This document shows, piece by piece, positions 43,309 through 51,849 of a stretch of 64,000 bases of DNA. Within the stretch, counting starts at the first letter, position 1. The number at the start of each line of letters is the position of its first letter. Below the pieces are notes generated by a model, which did not search any database, was not told where the DNA came from, and saw only the letters and a program-made list of their open reading frames with translations. Origin of the DNA: GCA-003244245 sp963823755 (GTDB lineage: Bacteria > Actinomycetota > Actinomycetes > Mycobacteriales > Pseudonocardiaceae); the NCBI GenBank assembly GCA_963823755.1, contig CAWGMP010000023.1:62001-126000 (forward strand), given 5' to 3'. A program made the translations under genes and the position numbers.

Positions 43309-44223
43309 TCAGTGGCTCTGCGCGGCGGTCAGTCCCCGGGTTCGGAGCACCCGGCGCTCCAGGGGTGCGAAAACCAGCAGCTCGATGGCGACGCCGACGA
43401 CCAGGATCAGCAGGATCGAGGCGATCACGAGATCCATCGCGTTCAGTTCCCGTCCGATATTGAGCTGCTGACCGAGCCCGACGCCCAGCGCGGGCGAGTA
43501 GGTGATCAATTCGGCGGCCATCAGTGAACGCCACGAGAATGCCCAGCCCTGCTTGAGGCCGGCCAGGTAACCCGGTAGCGCTGCCGGTAGCAGCACGTGC
43601 CGGATCCGACCGACGGTGCCCAGCCCCAGCACCCGGCCCACCTTGTCGAGCAACGGTGGTACCTGGTCGAACCCGGCGAGTAGCCCGTTGGCGATGGACG
43701 GGACGGCGCCGAGCAACACCACCGCGTAGATGGCGGCGTCGGACAGACCGAACCAGATGATCGCCGCTGGGACCCACGCGACCGACGGCAGGCTCTGCAA
43801 CCCGCTGACGAACGGTCCGAGCGCGGCCCGCAGCCACCGGCTACGCCACATCGCCAGTCCAAGCACGGTGCCCACGGCCAAGGAGGCCAGAAATCCCAAG
43901 GCGCCTCGGGACACGCTGATCGAAACGGCAGCCCAAGCCCGGCCGTCACCGACGGTCTGGCCGAAGGTCTGGAGCACGTCAAGCGGGCTGGGCAGGGCAT
44001 AGCTGGGCTTGAGGTCGGCGCTGTAGGCCAGCTGCCAGAGCCCCACAAACGCCACCACCGCCACAATGGGAGGCAGTACCGAACGCACGAACACCGCCCC
44101 AGGCCCGGGCCGCGGCGGCAGCGTGGGGGCCTCCAAGGCGTCCAACCCGGCTTCGAAGGTCCGGTTGTCCTCAGCCGGCAGTGTGGTGGCGCCAACAGGC
44201 AGGGTCTTGTCGTCAACGGGCAT
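43309..44223 (-). CDS. ssuC: Sulfonate/nitrate-type ABC transporter permease (SsuC-like)
   Basis: A 304-residue inner-membrane BPD_transp_1 permease with about six helices (VLPPIVAVVAFVGLWQLAYS to IASILLILVVGVAIELLVFA). The EAA-like loop is LLPAALPGYLAGLKQGWAFS. The match with SsuC/TauC is clear, including ALPSPLDVLQTFGQ. It overlaps the ATPase gene by 11 bases, the gene order is ssuA-ssuB-ssuC on the minus strand, and no monooxygenase (ssuD) is in the operon, although an LLM-class oxidoreductase lies 3.3 kb away. Confidence 0.85.
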   Translation of the reverse strand: MPVDDKTLPVGATTLPAEDNRTFEAGLDALEAPTLPPRPGPGAVFVRSVLPPIVAVVAFVGLWQLAYSADLKPSYALPSPLDVLQTFGQTVGDGRAWAAVSISVSRGALGFLASLAVGTVLGLAMWRSRWLRAALGPFVSGLQSLPSVAWVPAAIIWFGLSDAAIYAVVLLGAVPSIANGLLAGFDQVPPLLDKVGRVLGLGTVGRIRHVLLPAALPGYLAGLKQGWAFSWRSLMAAELITYSPALGVGLGQQLNIGRELNAMDLVIASILLILVVGVAIELLVFAPLERRVLRTRGLTAAQSH

Positions 44224-45031
44224 GGCGGCTGATCTCCGCTCGGAGGTGATGGGTGATCTCGGTGGCCACGGCACTCACCCCGGGGGACTCGATCGCCCTG
44301 GGCTGGCTCAGCTCGATCTGCCACTCCCGGACGATCCGACCAGGTCGAGAACTCATCAACAAGACCCGCTGCCCCAGCCGGACAGCCTCGCGCACGTTGT
44401 GCGTGACGAAAACGACGGACAGCCCTTGCTCCGACCACAGCCGGATGAGTTCCTCGTGCAGCGCGTCACGGGTGATGGCGTCGAGCGCGGCGAAGGGCTC
44501 GTCCATCAGCAGCAGCTTGCTGTCCTGGGCCAGCGCGCGGGCCAGCGCCACCCGCTGGCGCATCCCGCCGGAGAGCTCATGCACCCGCTTACGGCCCTGC
44601 CCGGCGAGGTTCACCAGCGTGAGTAGCCGCTCGGCTTCGGCGCGGCGCTGCGCCCGTCGGACTCCTCGCGCCTTGAGCGCCAGCTCGACGTTGCCGGCCG
44701 CGGTCAACCACGGCAGCAGGGCAGGCTCCTGGAACATCAGTGCTGGACGGCCCACCGTGATCTCGATGCCGCCGGAAGTGGGCGTGTCGAGATCGGCGAT
44801 GAGCGACAGCAAGGTGGACTTGCCACACCCGGAGGCACCCAACAGGCAGACGAACTCGCCCGGCCCGACGTCCAGGTCGATCCGGTCGAGTACCGGCGGG
44901 CGGTCGCGCTCGAAGACGTGGGTGAGTTGTGCGATGCGAACGCTGGAGGGCAGCACCCCGGGATCAGCGGTCTTCTCATCCGGTCGGCTGGACTCGGCCT
45001 GGAGGGCCGATCGGAGGGACGGATGTGGCAT
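44213..45031 (-). CDS. ssuB: Sulfonate/nitrate-type ABC transporter ATPase (SsuB-like)
   Basis: A 272-residue ABC ATPase: Walker A LLGASGCGKSTLLSL, Q-loop MFQEPALLPWLT, signature LSGGMRQRVALARAL, Walker B KLLLMDEPFAALD and switch His in VVFVTHNVREAV. The SsuB/TauB subfamily is recognised by overall sequence and neighbours. It powers import of an aliphatic sulfonate, nitrate or similar anion; the exact substrate cannot be read from sequence. Confidence 0.88.
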   Translation of the reverse strand: MPHPSLRSALQAESSRPDEKTADPGVLPSSVRIAQLTHVFERDRPPVLDRIDLDVGPGEFVCLLGASGCGKSTLLSLIADLDTPTSGGIEITVGRPALMFQEPALLPWLTAAGNVELALKARGVRRAQRRAEAERLLTLVNLAGQGRKRVHELSGGMRQRVALARALAQDSKLLLMDEPFAALDAITRDALHEELIRLWSEQGLSVVFVTHNVREAVRLGQRVLLMSSRPGRIVREWQIELSQPRAIESPGVSAVATEITHHLRAEISRHAR

Positions 45032-45036
45032 GGTCG

Positions 45037-46113
45037 CTAGTCCTTCCCGAGCCCGTCAGCCGACACAGTCGGCAGGCCTCGTTGGGTGAGAATCCGGTTG
45101 AGGATCGACAGCTCGTAGATCCCGTGCAGGTCGACTTTCTTGGCGGCCACCCCTGCGGTCACCGCGTTGTCGGCGCTGCGCTGCAACGACGCCGCGACGG
45201 GGTCGTCAGTCACCGTCAGGTTCTGCCAGGCGCGCTCAGCCACCTCCGGCTTCAAGGGTTTGCCGGTGAGGGCGTTGATGCCGTCGTTCACGACGGTCTT
45301 CGCCTCGGTGGAGTTCTGAGTCGCCCACTGCACGGCGTCGACGTGTCCGCGCAGCAGGGCCTCCACCGTCTGCGGGTACTTCTCCAGGAACTCGGTGCGG
45401 ACGATCAGATGCGTGGTGACGAACTGCCCGTTGGGCCACAGGTCCCGCTCGTCGACCAGCACCTTGGCGCCGGCTTCCAGCACCAACCGGGACGCCCACG
45501 GTTCGGGCACCCAAGCGCCGTCGAGCTTGCCGGACTTGACCAGCTGGAGCGAGTCGGCGTTTGTGGTAGGCGTGATGGTGACGTCCCCACCCCCCTGAAC
45601 GCTGTTGCGCAGGCCGTGGCTGGTCAGCCAAGCACGCAGCGCCACGTCCTGGGTGTTGCCGAGTTCCGGGCTGGCCAGCGTCTTGCCCCGCAGGTCCTGC
45701 GCGGTATTGATGCCCGGGCGGACGACCAGCTGAGCACCGCCGGACGTGGCCCCAGCAATGATCCGGATCGCGGTGCCGTCGCTCTGCCCGAAGGCGTTGA
45801 TCGCTGGGTTCGGCCCGATGTAGGCCGCGTCGAGGGCACCACCGAACAACGCTTCAACTGCTGCGGGACCGGCACCGAAGATCTGCGTCTGCAACCTGGT
45901 ACTGCCGAGTTCTTTGGCGAACAAGCCCCGGTTGACGCCGATGATGGCGGCCGCGTGCGTGACGTTGGCGAAGTACCCCAGGCGCAGGCTAGGCGCTGGC
46001 CCCGGCACGGCACCGGCACCGCTGCTCCCGCATCCGGCGGCGAGCACGAGCGCGCAGAGTGCGATGAGGGTGGCCAGCACACGTGTTGTGGCGGATCTGC
46101 GAGACAGTGGCAT
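45037..46113 (-). CDS. ssuA: Sulfonate/nitrate-type substrate-binding lipoprotein (SsuA-like)
   Basis: A 358-residue lipoprotein: MPLSRRSATTRVLATLIAL then lipobox LAAGC, followed by an NMT1/SsuA-type periplasmic-binding fold (LRLGYFANVTHAAAIIGVNR, AIRIIAGATSGGAQLVVRPG, LRGKTLASPELGNTQDVALR, VPEPWASRLVLEAGAKVLVD). It captures the substrate for the permease encoded downstream. ATG 46113 is preferred over further upstream starts since the signal peptide begins there. Confidence 0.88.
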   Translation of the reverse strand: MPLSRRSATTRVLATLIALCALVLAAGCGSSGAGAVPGPAPSLRLGYFANVTHAAAIIGVNRGLFAKELGSTRLQTQIFGAGPAAVEALFGGALDAAYIGPNPAINAFGQSDGTAIRIIAGATSGGAQLVVRPGINTAQDLRGKTLASPELGNTQDVALRAWLTSHGLRNSVQGGGDVTITPTTNADSLQLVKSGKLDGAWVPEPWASRLVLEAGAKVLVDERDLWPNGQFVTTHLIVRTEFLEKYPQTVEALLRGHVDAVQWATQNSTEAKTVVNDGINALTGKPLKPEVAERAWQNLTVTDDPVAASLQRSADNAVTAGVAAKKVDLHGIYELSILNRILTQRGLPTVSADGLGKD

Positions 46114-46499
46114 GACGAGCGAGTCCTCGGCGGGTGAGGGGCCGCGCGGTGACGTCGCCGGGCCTGGGACCTGACGGCACGACCACACGCCCGGGTGATG
46201 GAGGGATTCGGGCAGGGTCAGGCCGACGTACAGATCATGCTGCGAGTGCGCCCGTAATCGACGTGGCGGCGGGCCACGAGCTTCAACGACAGGGCAGGCA
46301 CGACAGCGAGGCTACACGAAAGAGTGACGATGCCCGGCGTGACAACCGATCTGCTCCGCCACGTCACCAACCCGGTCACACCCGCTCGCCATCTCACACT
46401 GCGACCGTCACCGCCACTGGCCGCACCATGCGTACCCCACCAACCGACGCACCGATTGCCTGCTAGCCGCCGAGCTCAACACCTGAGCCGGCCACACGC
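46114..46499. other. Upstream region of ssu operon, no gene seen
   Basis: Read on both strands, this 386-base stretch shows no coding signature. It is GC-rich leader sequence for ssuA followed by the degenerate start of the TPR remnant. No S-box or other riboswitch fold could be recognised. Confidence 0.35.
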
Positions 46500-46790
46500 A
46501 ACGCTGCAATCGTCTGTCTGGAGACCGAACGCACCAACCCTCAGGCGGCCACCGACTACGCCGCGCTTCACCCGGGATCTCCACGCCATCCACCTGCCCG
46601 CCGCGATGCACGAGTTCCTCCGAGCGCACGGCCCATGGAGCCAAGCCTTAGCGCTCCACCACACCGCCTTGGGCGTCGCCCGGAGAATGGGTGATCGGCT
46701 CGGCGGAGCAGCCGCGCTCAACAACCTGGGCGATGCACAATATCTGACCAGGGACTACGACCTACACTTCGGAAGCACTACTCGGAGAGA
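46500..46790 (+). pseudogene. AfsR/SARP-type TPR regulator remnant
   Basis: One frame gives WLETERTNPQAATDYAA-like sequence and the next HLPAAMHEFLRAHGPWSQAL, ALHHTALGVARRMGDRLGGA and ALNNLGDAQYLTRDYD. This is the TPR region of NB-ARC/AfsR-like regulators (R-A-x-G-D-x-x-G-x-A-x-x-L-x-N-L-G). The domains before and after are gone and a frame change lies near 46560. A remnant only. Confidence 0.6.
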
Positions 46791-46953
46791 ACTCGAGCAT
46801 CAACACCCGCATCGCCCTCGACAATCACATAAGCCCCAGCTGGGAAGATCGGGCGGTGATCAAGGGGTTTTTCGACGACGAAATCAACTCGCCGGTGCGG
46901 CTAGGACATCGCCCACAAGATCATACCGGACCTCATTCGCTCACGGGTCGTTA

Positions 46954-47523
46954 TCACGAATTCCCCAGGCCGAAAAGCCGACCGAAGAACCGCTTCAACG
47001 CAGTCACGGTCGCCTGCATGGCGATGCTGAAACCTTTCACTGGAACAGCATCGCGTTTTACGGTTGTCTCGCCCCGGGAGGACCGCCCAATATCATCCGC
47101 GATGCACTGGGCGAAACTCTTCATGAGCACGCTCGTGACGTCCTGAACCATGCCCCTGCCAAACTGGGCAGCGGCACCGGAGAGCTGGATATCCTGAGCC
47201 ACCTTCACGCGCGTCCCAGTTCCCGAACCCGCCATCGTCGACGTCACCTTCATGCTGGCCTGACCCTTGCCCTTTTCCTCCGACCCAGCCGCATCCATCA
47301 CGATCCGCTTAGCGGACTCGTCCCGTTGAACGATCTTGGCGGTGCCCATGAACTGAAGTTTCACCGGCCCCATCTTGGTCGTCACTCGCCCCTTGTACAC
47401 ATCACCGTTGACATCGATGAGCTCGGCACCCGGCAAGCAAGGCGCGATCCGCGGCACATCTTGCATGTGCTTCCACACCTGCTCAAGCGGCGCAGCAACC
47501 TCGAACTCGTTTTCGACCAGCAT
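46954..47523 (-). CDS. coxG: CoxG/SRPBCC-family carbon monoxide dehydrogenase subunit G-like
   Basis: A 189-residue SRPBCC (START-like) protein: VENEFEVAAPLEQVWKHMQD, VPRIAPCLPGAELIDVNGDV, YKGRVTTKMGPVKLQFMGTA and SGAAAQFGRGMVQDVTSVLM. CoxG anchors or recruits molybdenum CO dehydrogenase to the membrane; C-terminal hydrophobic/amphipathic residues (ALKRFFGRLFGLG) fit that. No coxMSL genes are nearby, so it is an orphan and may serve another flavin/molybdenum hydroxylase. ATG 47523 is a natural start. Confidence 0.85.
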   Translation of the reverse strand: MLVENEFEVAAPLEQVWKHMQDVPRIAPCLPGAELIDVNGDVYKGRVTTKMGPVKLQFMGTAKIVQRDESAKRIVMDAAGSEEKGKGQASMKVTSTMAGSGTGTRVKVAQDIQLSGAAAQFGRGMVQDVTSVLMKSFAQCIADDIGRSSRGETTVKRDAVPVKGFSIAMQATVTALKRFFGRLFGLGNS

Positions 47524-47987
47524 CGACTACTCAACTCTCCCTATCTACGCGGGGTCCAGACGTGTTGCGTCGACGGTTAACCTTCCGCGAACCGCCGTCG
47601 GGGTCCACGAGCGCTGTCCGCCAACCGATCGTCTGATCCATTGGCAGAGGGTTTCAACCATCGGTGATCGTTAAACCACGACATGGTGGGTGGGGCTCTA
47701 CTGGTCAGTCCCCGATCTCCCTGTCGGGCGGCCCGTTCCGGACTGAAAATGCATCAGCAGCACCACCAGCCTCAGGGGCACCTATTTTTGACTCATTGGC
47801 ATTGTCCTGAGCGTGGTCCGGCAACTGTGTTGCCTCACCTCGCTGGTGTGGCCGGTGAGACCCTGGGGGTTGTAGCGGCCTAAGGACGTGAGCATTTTGC
47901 CGCACCGTGGTCTCCAACATTCTCGGGAGCGGGTCATCGGACAGGGCGAGATCAGCTTCCCGCTTCACCGGTCCAATGTGCTCCAGT
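47524..47987. other. Gap upstream of coxG, no intact gene
   Basis: Short unconserved frames only. Possibly the start of the transposase whose remnant follows, but no family motif can be shown in this part. Confidence 0.3.
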
Positions 47988-48262
47988 TTCCCGACCAACC
48001 ACCCCGGGTGGTGCAGGCACATCCGCAGTTCCTGCCCGTCGAGGACACGTTCGTCGCCGACCTGACCGGTCTGCTCGACCTCGGCTCGTGGCACAAGAAG
48101 ATCTCCGGGTTGCGGATCATCGTCCGTGACGAGCCGTCACACAGGCCAAGGCAGTGGGACTCAACCGGCGACCGTCGCGGCACTAGACGATCAACGTCGC
48201 GGACCCAGATCGTCGCCCTGGCCGTGAACCTGCTGGCCTGCTATCACCACCTGACCCTACCG
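47988..48262 (+). pseudogene. IS1380-like transposase remnant
   Basis: One frame reads VADLTGLLDLGSWHKKISGL, RIIVRDEPSHRPRQW and, after a gap, QIVALAVNLLACYHHLTL. These correspond in order to the DDE-domain region (LLDL-x-x-W ... GMRVIVRRERPHP) and the late helix (ALVALAAELLAWTQLLAL) of IS1380-family transposases. About 70 residues between them, including the last catalytic acidic residue, are deleted. Ends and inverted repeats were not found. Confidence 0.45.
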
Positions 48263-48333
48263 AGGGTGAACTGCGCGACGCGGCCCCGACACTGCTGCGC
48301 TACGACTGTTGCACCGGCCCGCCCGAATGACCC

Positions 48334-48464
48334 GTGTCCTCCGCCGATGCGAGAGTGTTCGGGTGGACCGAGAAGCACCCGACCCAGCCGGAGATCCTGC
48401 TCTACGTCAACCACATGGCGGACCGGTTCGACCTGCGCCACGACAAGAGAAAGAGAACACAACG
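48334..48464 (+). pseudogene. Flavin-containing/Baeyer-Villiger monooxygenase scrap
   Basis: The frame from GTG 48334 reads VFGWTEKHPTQPEILLYVNH and MADRFDLRHDKR. In FMO/BVMO enzymes the segment W-x-x-x-x-x-x-Q-P-E-I-L-x-Y-x-x-x-V-A-D-R-F-D-L-R precedes the NADP site. Only these 37 residues remain, directly before the LLM oxidoreductase start, so a fused or neighbouring gene was deleted. Confidence 0.5.
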
Positions 48465-49358
48465 ATGCGTTACGGCCTCGCCCTTCCCCAGTTCGGTCGG
48501 CATTGCGACGCGGCGGCGATCGCTTCGTTCGTCCGCGACGCCGAGGTGCTGGGATACCAGTCCTTCTGGGTCGGCGACCGCGTTCTTGCCCCGGTCGCCC
48601 CGTCCGACCCCTTCGCCGCCGGCGGCACGCCCGAGCAACCCTACCCGCCGGAGTTCAAGAAAAGTCTGGACCCGATCGTCACCCTGACCGTCGCCGCCAC
48701 CGCGTCCAGCCGGTCCAGACTCGGGATGAGCACCCTGAACGCCACCTGGCACAACGCGCTGCTGCTGGCGCGCAGCCTGACCTCGCTCGACAACGTCGCG
48801 GCCGGACGGCTCGACTGTGGCTTCGGCGTCGGTTGGATGCGTGACGAATTCACCGGCACCGGTGTCCCGTGGAACGACCGGGGCGCCCGCCTGGACGAGA
48901 TCCTCGACGTGCTCGATGCGCTGTGGAACCAGAACCCCGCCGAGCACCACGGGCCCTGCTTCACCATCCCGCAGTCGTACTTCGATCTGCGCCCGGTCCA
49001 GGCCGGCGGTCCCCCGGTGCTGCTCGCCGGCGCGGCGCCGAAAGCCTTGGCACGCATCGGCCGGCGGGCGGCGGGCTGGCTACCGGTCGCCGGCATGCCG
49101 TTCGACGTCCTCGACCAACTGTGGCAGCTGGCATGCCGGGCCGCTGACCAGGCCGGCCGAGACTCCGGTGCGCTACGACGGGAGCTACGAGTCAACCCCG
49201 CGCCGGGCCAAACCCTGAACGACCTCGCCGATCTGGTCAAGGGGGCCGAGCGGGCCGGCATGGACGGGGTGTTCTTCGACCTGCAGTACACGACCGGCTC
49301 GCCCGACGAGGCCATCGAGGTGGCCGCACGGCTGGCATCGACGATCGGCTTCGTCTGA
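48465..49358 (+). CDS. LLM-class (F420- or flavin-dependent) oxidoreductase
   Basis: A 297-residue TIM-barrel of the bacterial luciferase-like superfamily: MRYGLALPQFGRHCDAAAIA, AEVLGYQSFWVGDRVLAPVA, RLGMSTLNATWHNALLLARS, GRLDCGFGVGWMRDEFTGTG and PPVLLAGAAPKALARIGRRA. Gly-rich GVGWMRDEF and the Trp-Met pattern favour an F420-dependent member, as usual in actinobacteria. Substrate unknown; alkanesulfonate oxidation is conceivable given the ssu genes but not supported by motifs. ATG 48465 chosen by conservation. Confidence 0.85.
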   Translation: MRYGLALPQFGRHCDAAAIASFVRDAEVLGYQSFWVGDRVLAPVAPSDPFAAGGTPEQPYPPEFKKSLDPIVTLTVAATASSRSRLGMSTLNATWHNALLLARSLTSLDNVAAGRLDCGFGVGWMRDEFTGTGVPWNDRGARLDEILDVLDALWNQNPAEHHGPCFTIPQSYFDLRPVQAGGPPVLLAGAAPKALARIGRRAAGWLPVAGMPFDVLDQLWQLACRAADQAGRDSGALRRELRVNPAPGQTLNDLADLVKGAERAGMDGVFFDLQYTTGSPDEAIEVAARLASTIGFV

Positions 49359-49508
49359 CGGCCGGCCGGCTACCCGGTTGGCCCACCAACGGCTGACACC
49401 CAGCGTGGGGCACCCGGCGTGGGGCACCGTCGATCGACCTATCTGAACGATCAGGTCGAGAACTCCCACCAGCCCACCCGACAGCGGGATCAGCCGTTGC
49501 ATTGTTCT

Positions 49509-49527
49509 CTACGTAGGGGCTAGGTAG
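49509..49527 (+). promoter_or_regulatory. Tandem CTANNTAG elements at second padR promoter
   Basis: CTACGTAG (49509-49516, perfect palindrome) and CTAGGTAG (49520-49527) lie 9 bases before the PadR ATG. The arrangement mirrors 14363-14379 at the other PadR gene, which supports a common operator. Confidence 0.45.
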
Positions 49528-49536
49528 ACTGGGGGT

Positions 49537-49878
49537 ATGGCTGGTGATTCGGGGCCGCGGATGACGTTGCCGACGCAGCTGGTGCTGCGGGCGATGCTCG
49601 CCGAACCCACTCAGGAGATGTACGGGCTGCAGATCGGTCAGATCGCCGAGTTGCCCAGCGGCACCATCCACCCCATCCTGGCCCGGCTTGAGGGCTGCGG
49701 GTGGCTAGAGAGCCGCTGGGAGGACATCGACCCCGCCAAGGAGGGCCGACCCCGACGCCGCTACTACCGGCTCAGCGCTGAGGGTGCCGGATATGCCCGC
49801 ACCGCCCTCGCCCGGGTTCACACCCCCCAGGTTCTGCTGAGCAGGCCGCGTCCAAGCCTAGCCGGAGGGGCGTCGTGA
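49537..49878 (+). CDS. PadR-family transcriptional regulator (paralog)
   Basis: A 113-residue PadR: RMTLPTQLVLRAMLAEPTQE, MYGLQIGQIAELPSGTIHPI, LARLEGCGWLESRWED, RPRRRYYRLSAEGAGYAR. It is clearly paralogous to the PadR at 14005-14352, with which it shares the LPSGTI-x-PILARLE helix and the RPRRR(F/Y)YRL wing. The stop overlaps the next gene's start by 4 bases. PadR repression relieved by a ligand is the family mode; the ligand is unknown. Confidence 0.85.
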   Translation: MAGDSGPRMTLPTQLVLRAMLAEPTQEMYGLQIGQIAELPSGTIHPILARLEGCGWLESRWEDIDPAKEGRPRRRYYRLSAEGAGYARTALARVHTPQVLLSRPRPSLAGGAS

Positions 49879-50489
49879 TGCGGCATGCCGACCGCGCCCG
49901 CGACCTTGTCGGCGTCAGCGACCTGGTCAGCGACCTCGACCACTACCTCGTCAGCGCTCGCGCCCTCGTCAGCAGCCTCGACAGCTGCTTCGGCAGCCCC
50001 CGCGACGACCTTGCCCGCAACCTCGCCCACGACCTCGACCGCGTCAGCGCCCGCACCCGCGTCGTCATCGTCTTCTTCAGCGGCCCCAGCGTCGCCCGCG
50101 ACCTCGCTCTTGCCCGTGACCTCGCCAGCGACCTTGCCCGCGACTTCGAGCTCGCCAGCGCCCTCGACCGCGCCAGCGCCCTCGTCAGTGCCCTCGACCG
50201 CGCCCGCCGCGCCGCGGCGTCTGGGGCTAGTGCAGTGGTAACCGGCGGTGCTCGCCCGATGCCGGGCCGAGTGCCGCGAAGGTTGGTTGCGCTGGCGGTG
50301 TGGTGGCTGCCCGTGGCGCAGCGACCGCGATACCGCGAGGAGTTCGGTGCCGAGTTGGTTGAGCTGCCGCATCGGGCACGGTGGGGGTATGCGCTGCGAC
50401 TAGTGGCCAGCACGTGGAAGTTGCGTACGGCCTTGGTCAAGGCGGTGCACCCGTCGGGTGGCGAGCAGGCTCGCCGGGCAGAACGGTGA
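49875..50489 (+). CDS. Repeat-rich protein co-translated with PadR, with C-terminal LP-x-A-x-R motif domain
   Basis: A 204-residue protein. Residues about 8-115 are a degenerate helical repeat of units such as ARDLASDLARDF, ELASALDRASALVSALDRAR, encoded by GC-rich near-repeats of the type GACCTCGNC. The C-terminal 70 residues (VALAVWWLPVAQRPRYREEF, GAELVELPHRARWGYALRLV) correspond to residues 222-275 of the HD protein that follows the other PadR gene (VLLLPSAHRARWVEEWAGEL). This shared segment appears to be the conserved PadR partner domain, amphipathic and perhaps membrane-associated. Function unknown. Confidence 0.7.
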   Translation: MMRHADRARDLVGVSDLVSDLDHYLVSARALVSSLDSCFGSPRDDLARNLAHDLDRVSARTRVVIVFFSGPSVARDLALARDLASDLARDFELASALDRASALVSALDRARRAAASGASAVVTGGARPMPGRVPRRLVALAVWWLPVAQRPRYREEFGAELVELPHRARWGYALRLVASTWKLRTALVKAVHPSGGEQARRAER

Positions 50490-50544
50490 GTGCTGTGGCG
50501 AGCTGGCTGGGCCTTGCTCAGCCAGCACCCCGCGAGGTGATCTC

Positions 50545-51849
50545 GTGAGCGCTGTCTCGACGTCGCAGAGCACCGCGACCGAGGACATCCGGCCCTTCGC
50601 GTGGTTGCGGTCCCTAGGACCCGAGGGCCGTCGCGCCTTCGTCGGCGCATTCGGCGGCTACGCGCTCGACTCCTACGACTTCCAGGTCCTGCCACTGGGA
50701 CTTGTCGCGATCGCGGCGTCCCTGCGGATCTCCACGGGTGAGGCCGGGCTGCTGACCACGGTCACCTTAGCGCTCTCCGCAGTGGGTGGGGTCGGTGCGG
50801 GCATCCTGGTCGACCGGATCGGTCGGGTTCGCACACTGCAGCTCACAGTCATCACCTACGCGGTGTTCACCGTGCTATGCGGGTTCGCGCCCAACTTCGA
50901 CACCCTGTTGGTCTTCCGGGCGCTGCAGGGACTCGGCTTCGGTGGCGAGTGGGCAGCGGGCGCGATCCTGGTCGCCGAGTACTGCTCGCCGCGCTACCGG
51001 GGCCGGACGGTGGGGTTCATCCAGAGTTCGTGGGCGGTGGGCTGGGCACTGTCGGTGGTGGTCTACACCGCCGTGTTCAGCCTGGCCAGCCCCCACATCG
51101 CGTGGCGGCTGCTGTTCTGGACCGGCGCGCTGCCCGCGCTGCTCGTGCTCTACCTCCGCAGGCGGGTCATCGACGCGCCGATCGTGGCGCAGCAGAGGGA
51201 ACGCGACCAGCATCGCGGCTCGATCGGCGCGATCTTCGGGCGACGCCTGGGCCGGACCACCATCTGTGCGGCGCTGCTCACCACCGGTGTTCAGGGTGGC
51301 TACTACACGCTGGCCACCTGGGTACCGGCATACCTCAAGACCGAGCGGCACCTGACTGTGGTGGGCACCGGAACCTACCTGACGGTGCTCATCTGGGGGG
51401 CGTTCGTCGGCTACCTCACCGGCAGTTACCTCACCGACCTGCTCGGGCGGAAGTGGACCTTCGTCCTGTTCGCCGCGCTGTCCGCGGTCCTCATCCTCGC
51501 CTACACCCACATCCCTACCGGGGCGAACACCACCGTGCTGGTCCTCGGCTTCCCCCTCGGCTTGTGCACCTCGGCGATCTTCAGCGGGTTCGGGTCGTTC
51601 CTCGCCGAGCTGTACCCGACTGCGCAGCGCGGAACCGGGCTGGGATTCACCTACAACGTCGGTCGAGCCCTCGGGGCGTTGTTCCCCACCCTGGTCGGGT
51701 TCCTTGCCGACAGCCGGGGCCTGGGCGCCGCGATGGTGATCGGCGCAGTCGCCTACGGGCTCGCCGTACTGGCGCTCCTCGGCCTGCCCGAGACCCGCGG
51801 ACGCGAACTCCCCGGAAGCCTCTCCATCCCTAGGGAGCCGACACCGTGA
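50545..51849 (+). CDS. MFS transporter
   Basis: A 434-residue major facilitator of the metabolite:H+ symporter type, with 12 predicted helices. The motif-A loop is GAGILVDRIGRVRTL and its second copy SYLTDLLGRKWTF; ALQGLGFGGEWAAGAILVAE and RGRTVGFIQSSWAVGWAL are typical of aromatic-acid or carboxylate transporters (sialate/benzoate group). GTG 50545 preceded by GCGAGGTGATC is the start. The stop overlaps the start of the DUF1445 gene, so substrate and downstream enzyme are probably linked. Confidence 0.88.
   Translation: MSAVSTSQSTATEDIRPFAWLRSLGPEGRRAFVGAFGGYALDSYDFQVLPLGLVAIAASLRISTGEAGLLTTVTLALSAVGGVGAGILVDRIGRVRTLQLTVITYAVFTVLCGFAPNFDTLLVFRALQGLGFGGEWAAGAILVAEYCSPRYRGRTVGFIQSSWAVGWALSVVVYTAVFSLASPHIAWRLLFWTGALPALLVLYLRRRVIDAPIVAQQRERDQHRGSIGAIFGRRLGRTTICAALLTTGVQGGYYTLATWVPAYLKTERHLTVVGTGTYLTVLIWGAFVGYLTGSYLTDLLGRKWTFVLFAALSAVLILAYTHIPTGANTTVLVLGFPLGLCTSAIFSGFGSFLAELYPTAQRGTGLGFTYNVGRALGALFPTLVGFLADSRGLGAAMVIGAVAYGLAVLALLGLPETRGRELPGSLSIPREPTP

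Noticed and set aside
46114..46320. Riboswitch in the ssuA leader
   Set aside because: No S-box or SAM-IV core elements could be matched; the leader is simply GC-rich.
46324..47580. 418-residue plus-strand open frame across coxG
   Set aside because: Only the TPR piece at 46500-46790 is conserved; the rest is antisense to the clear coxG gene.
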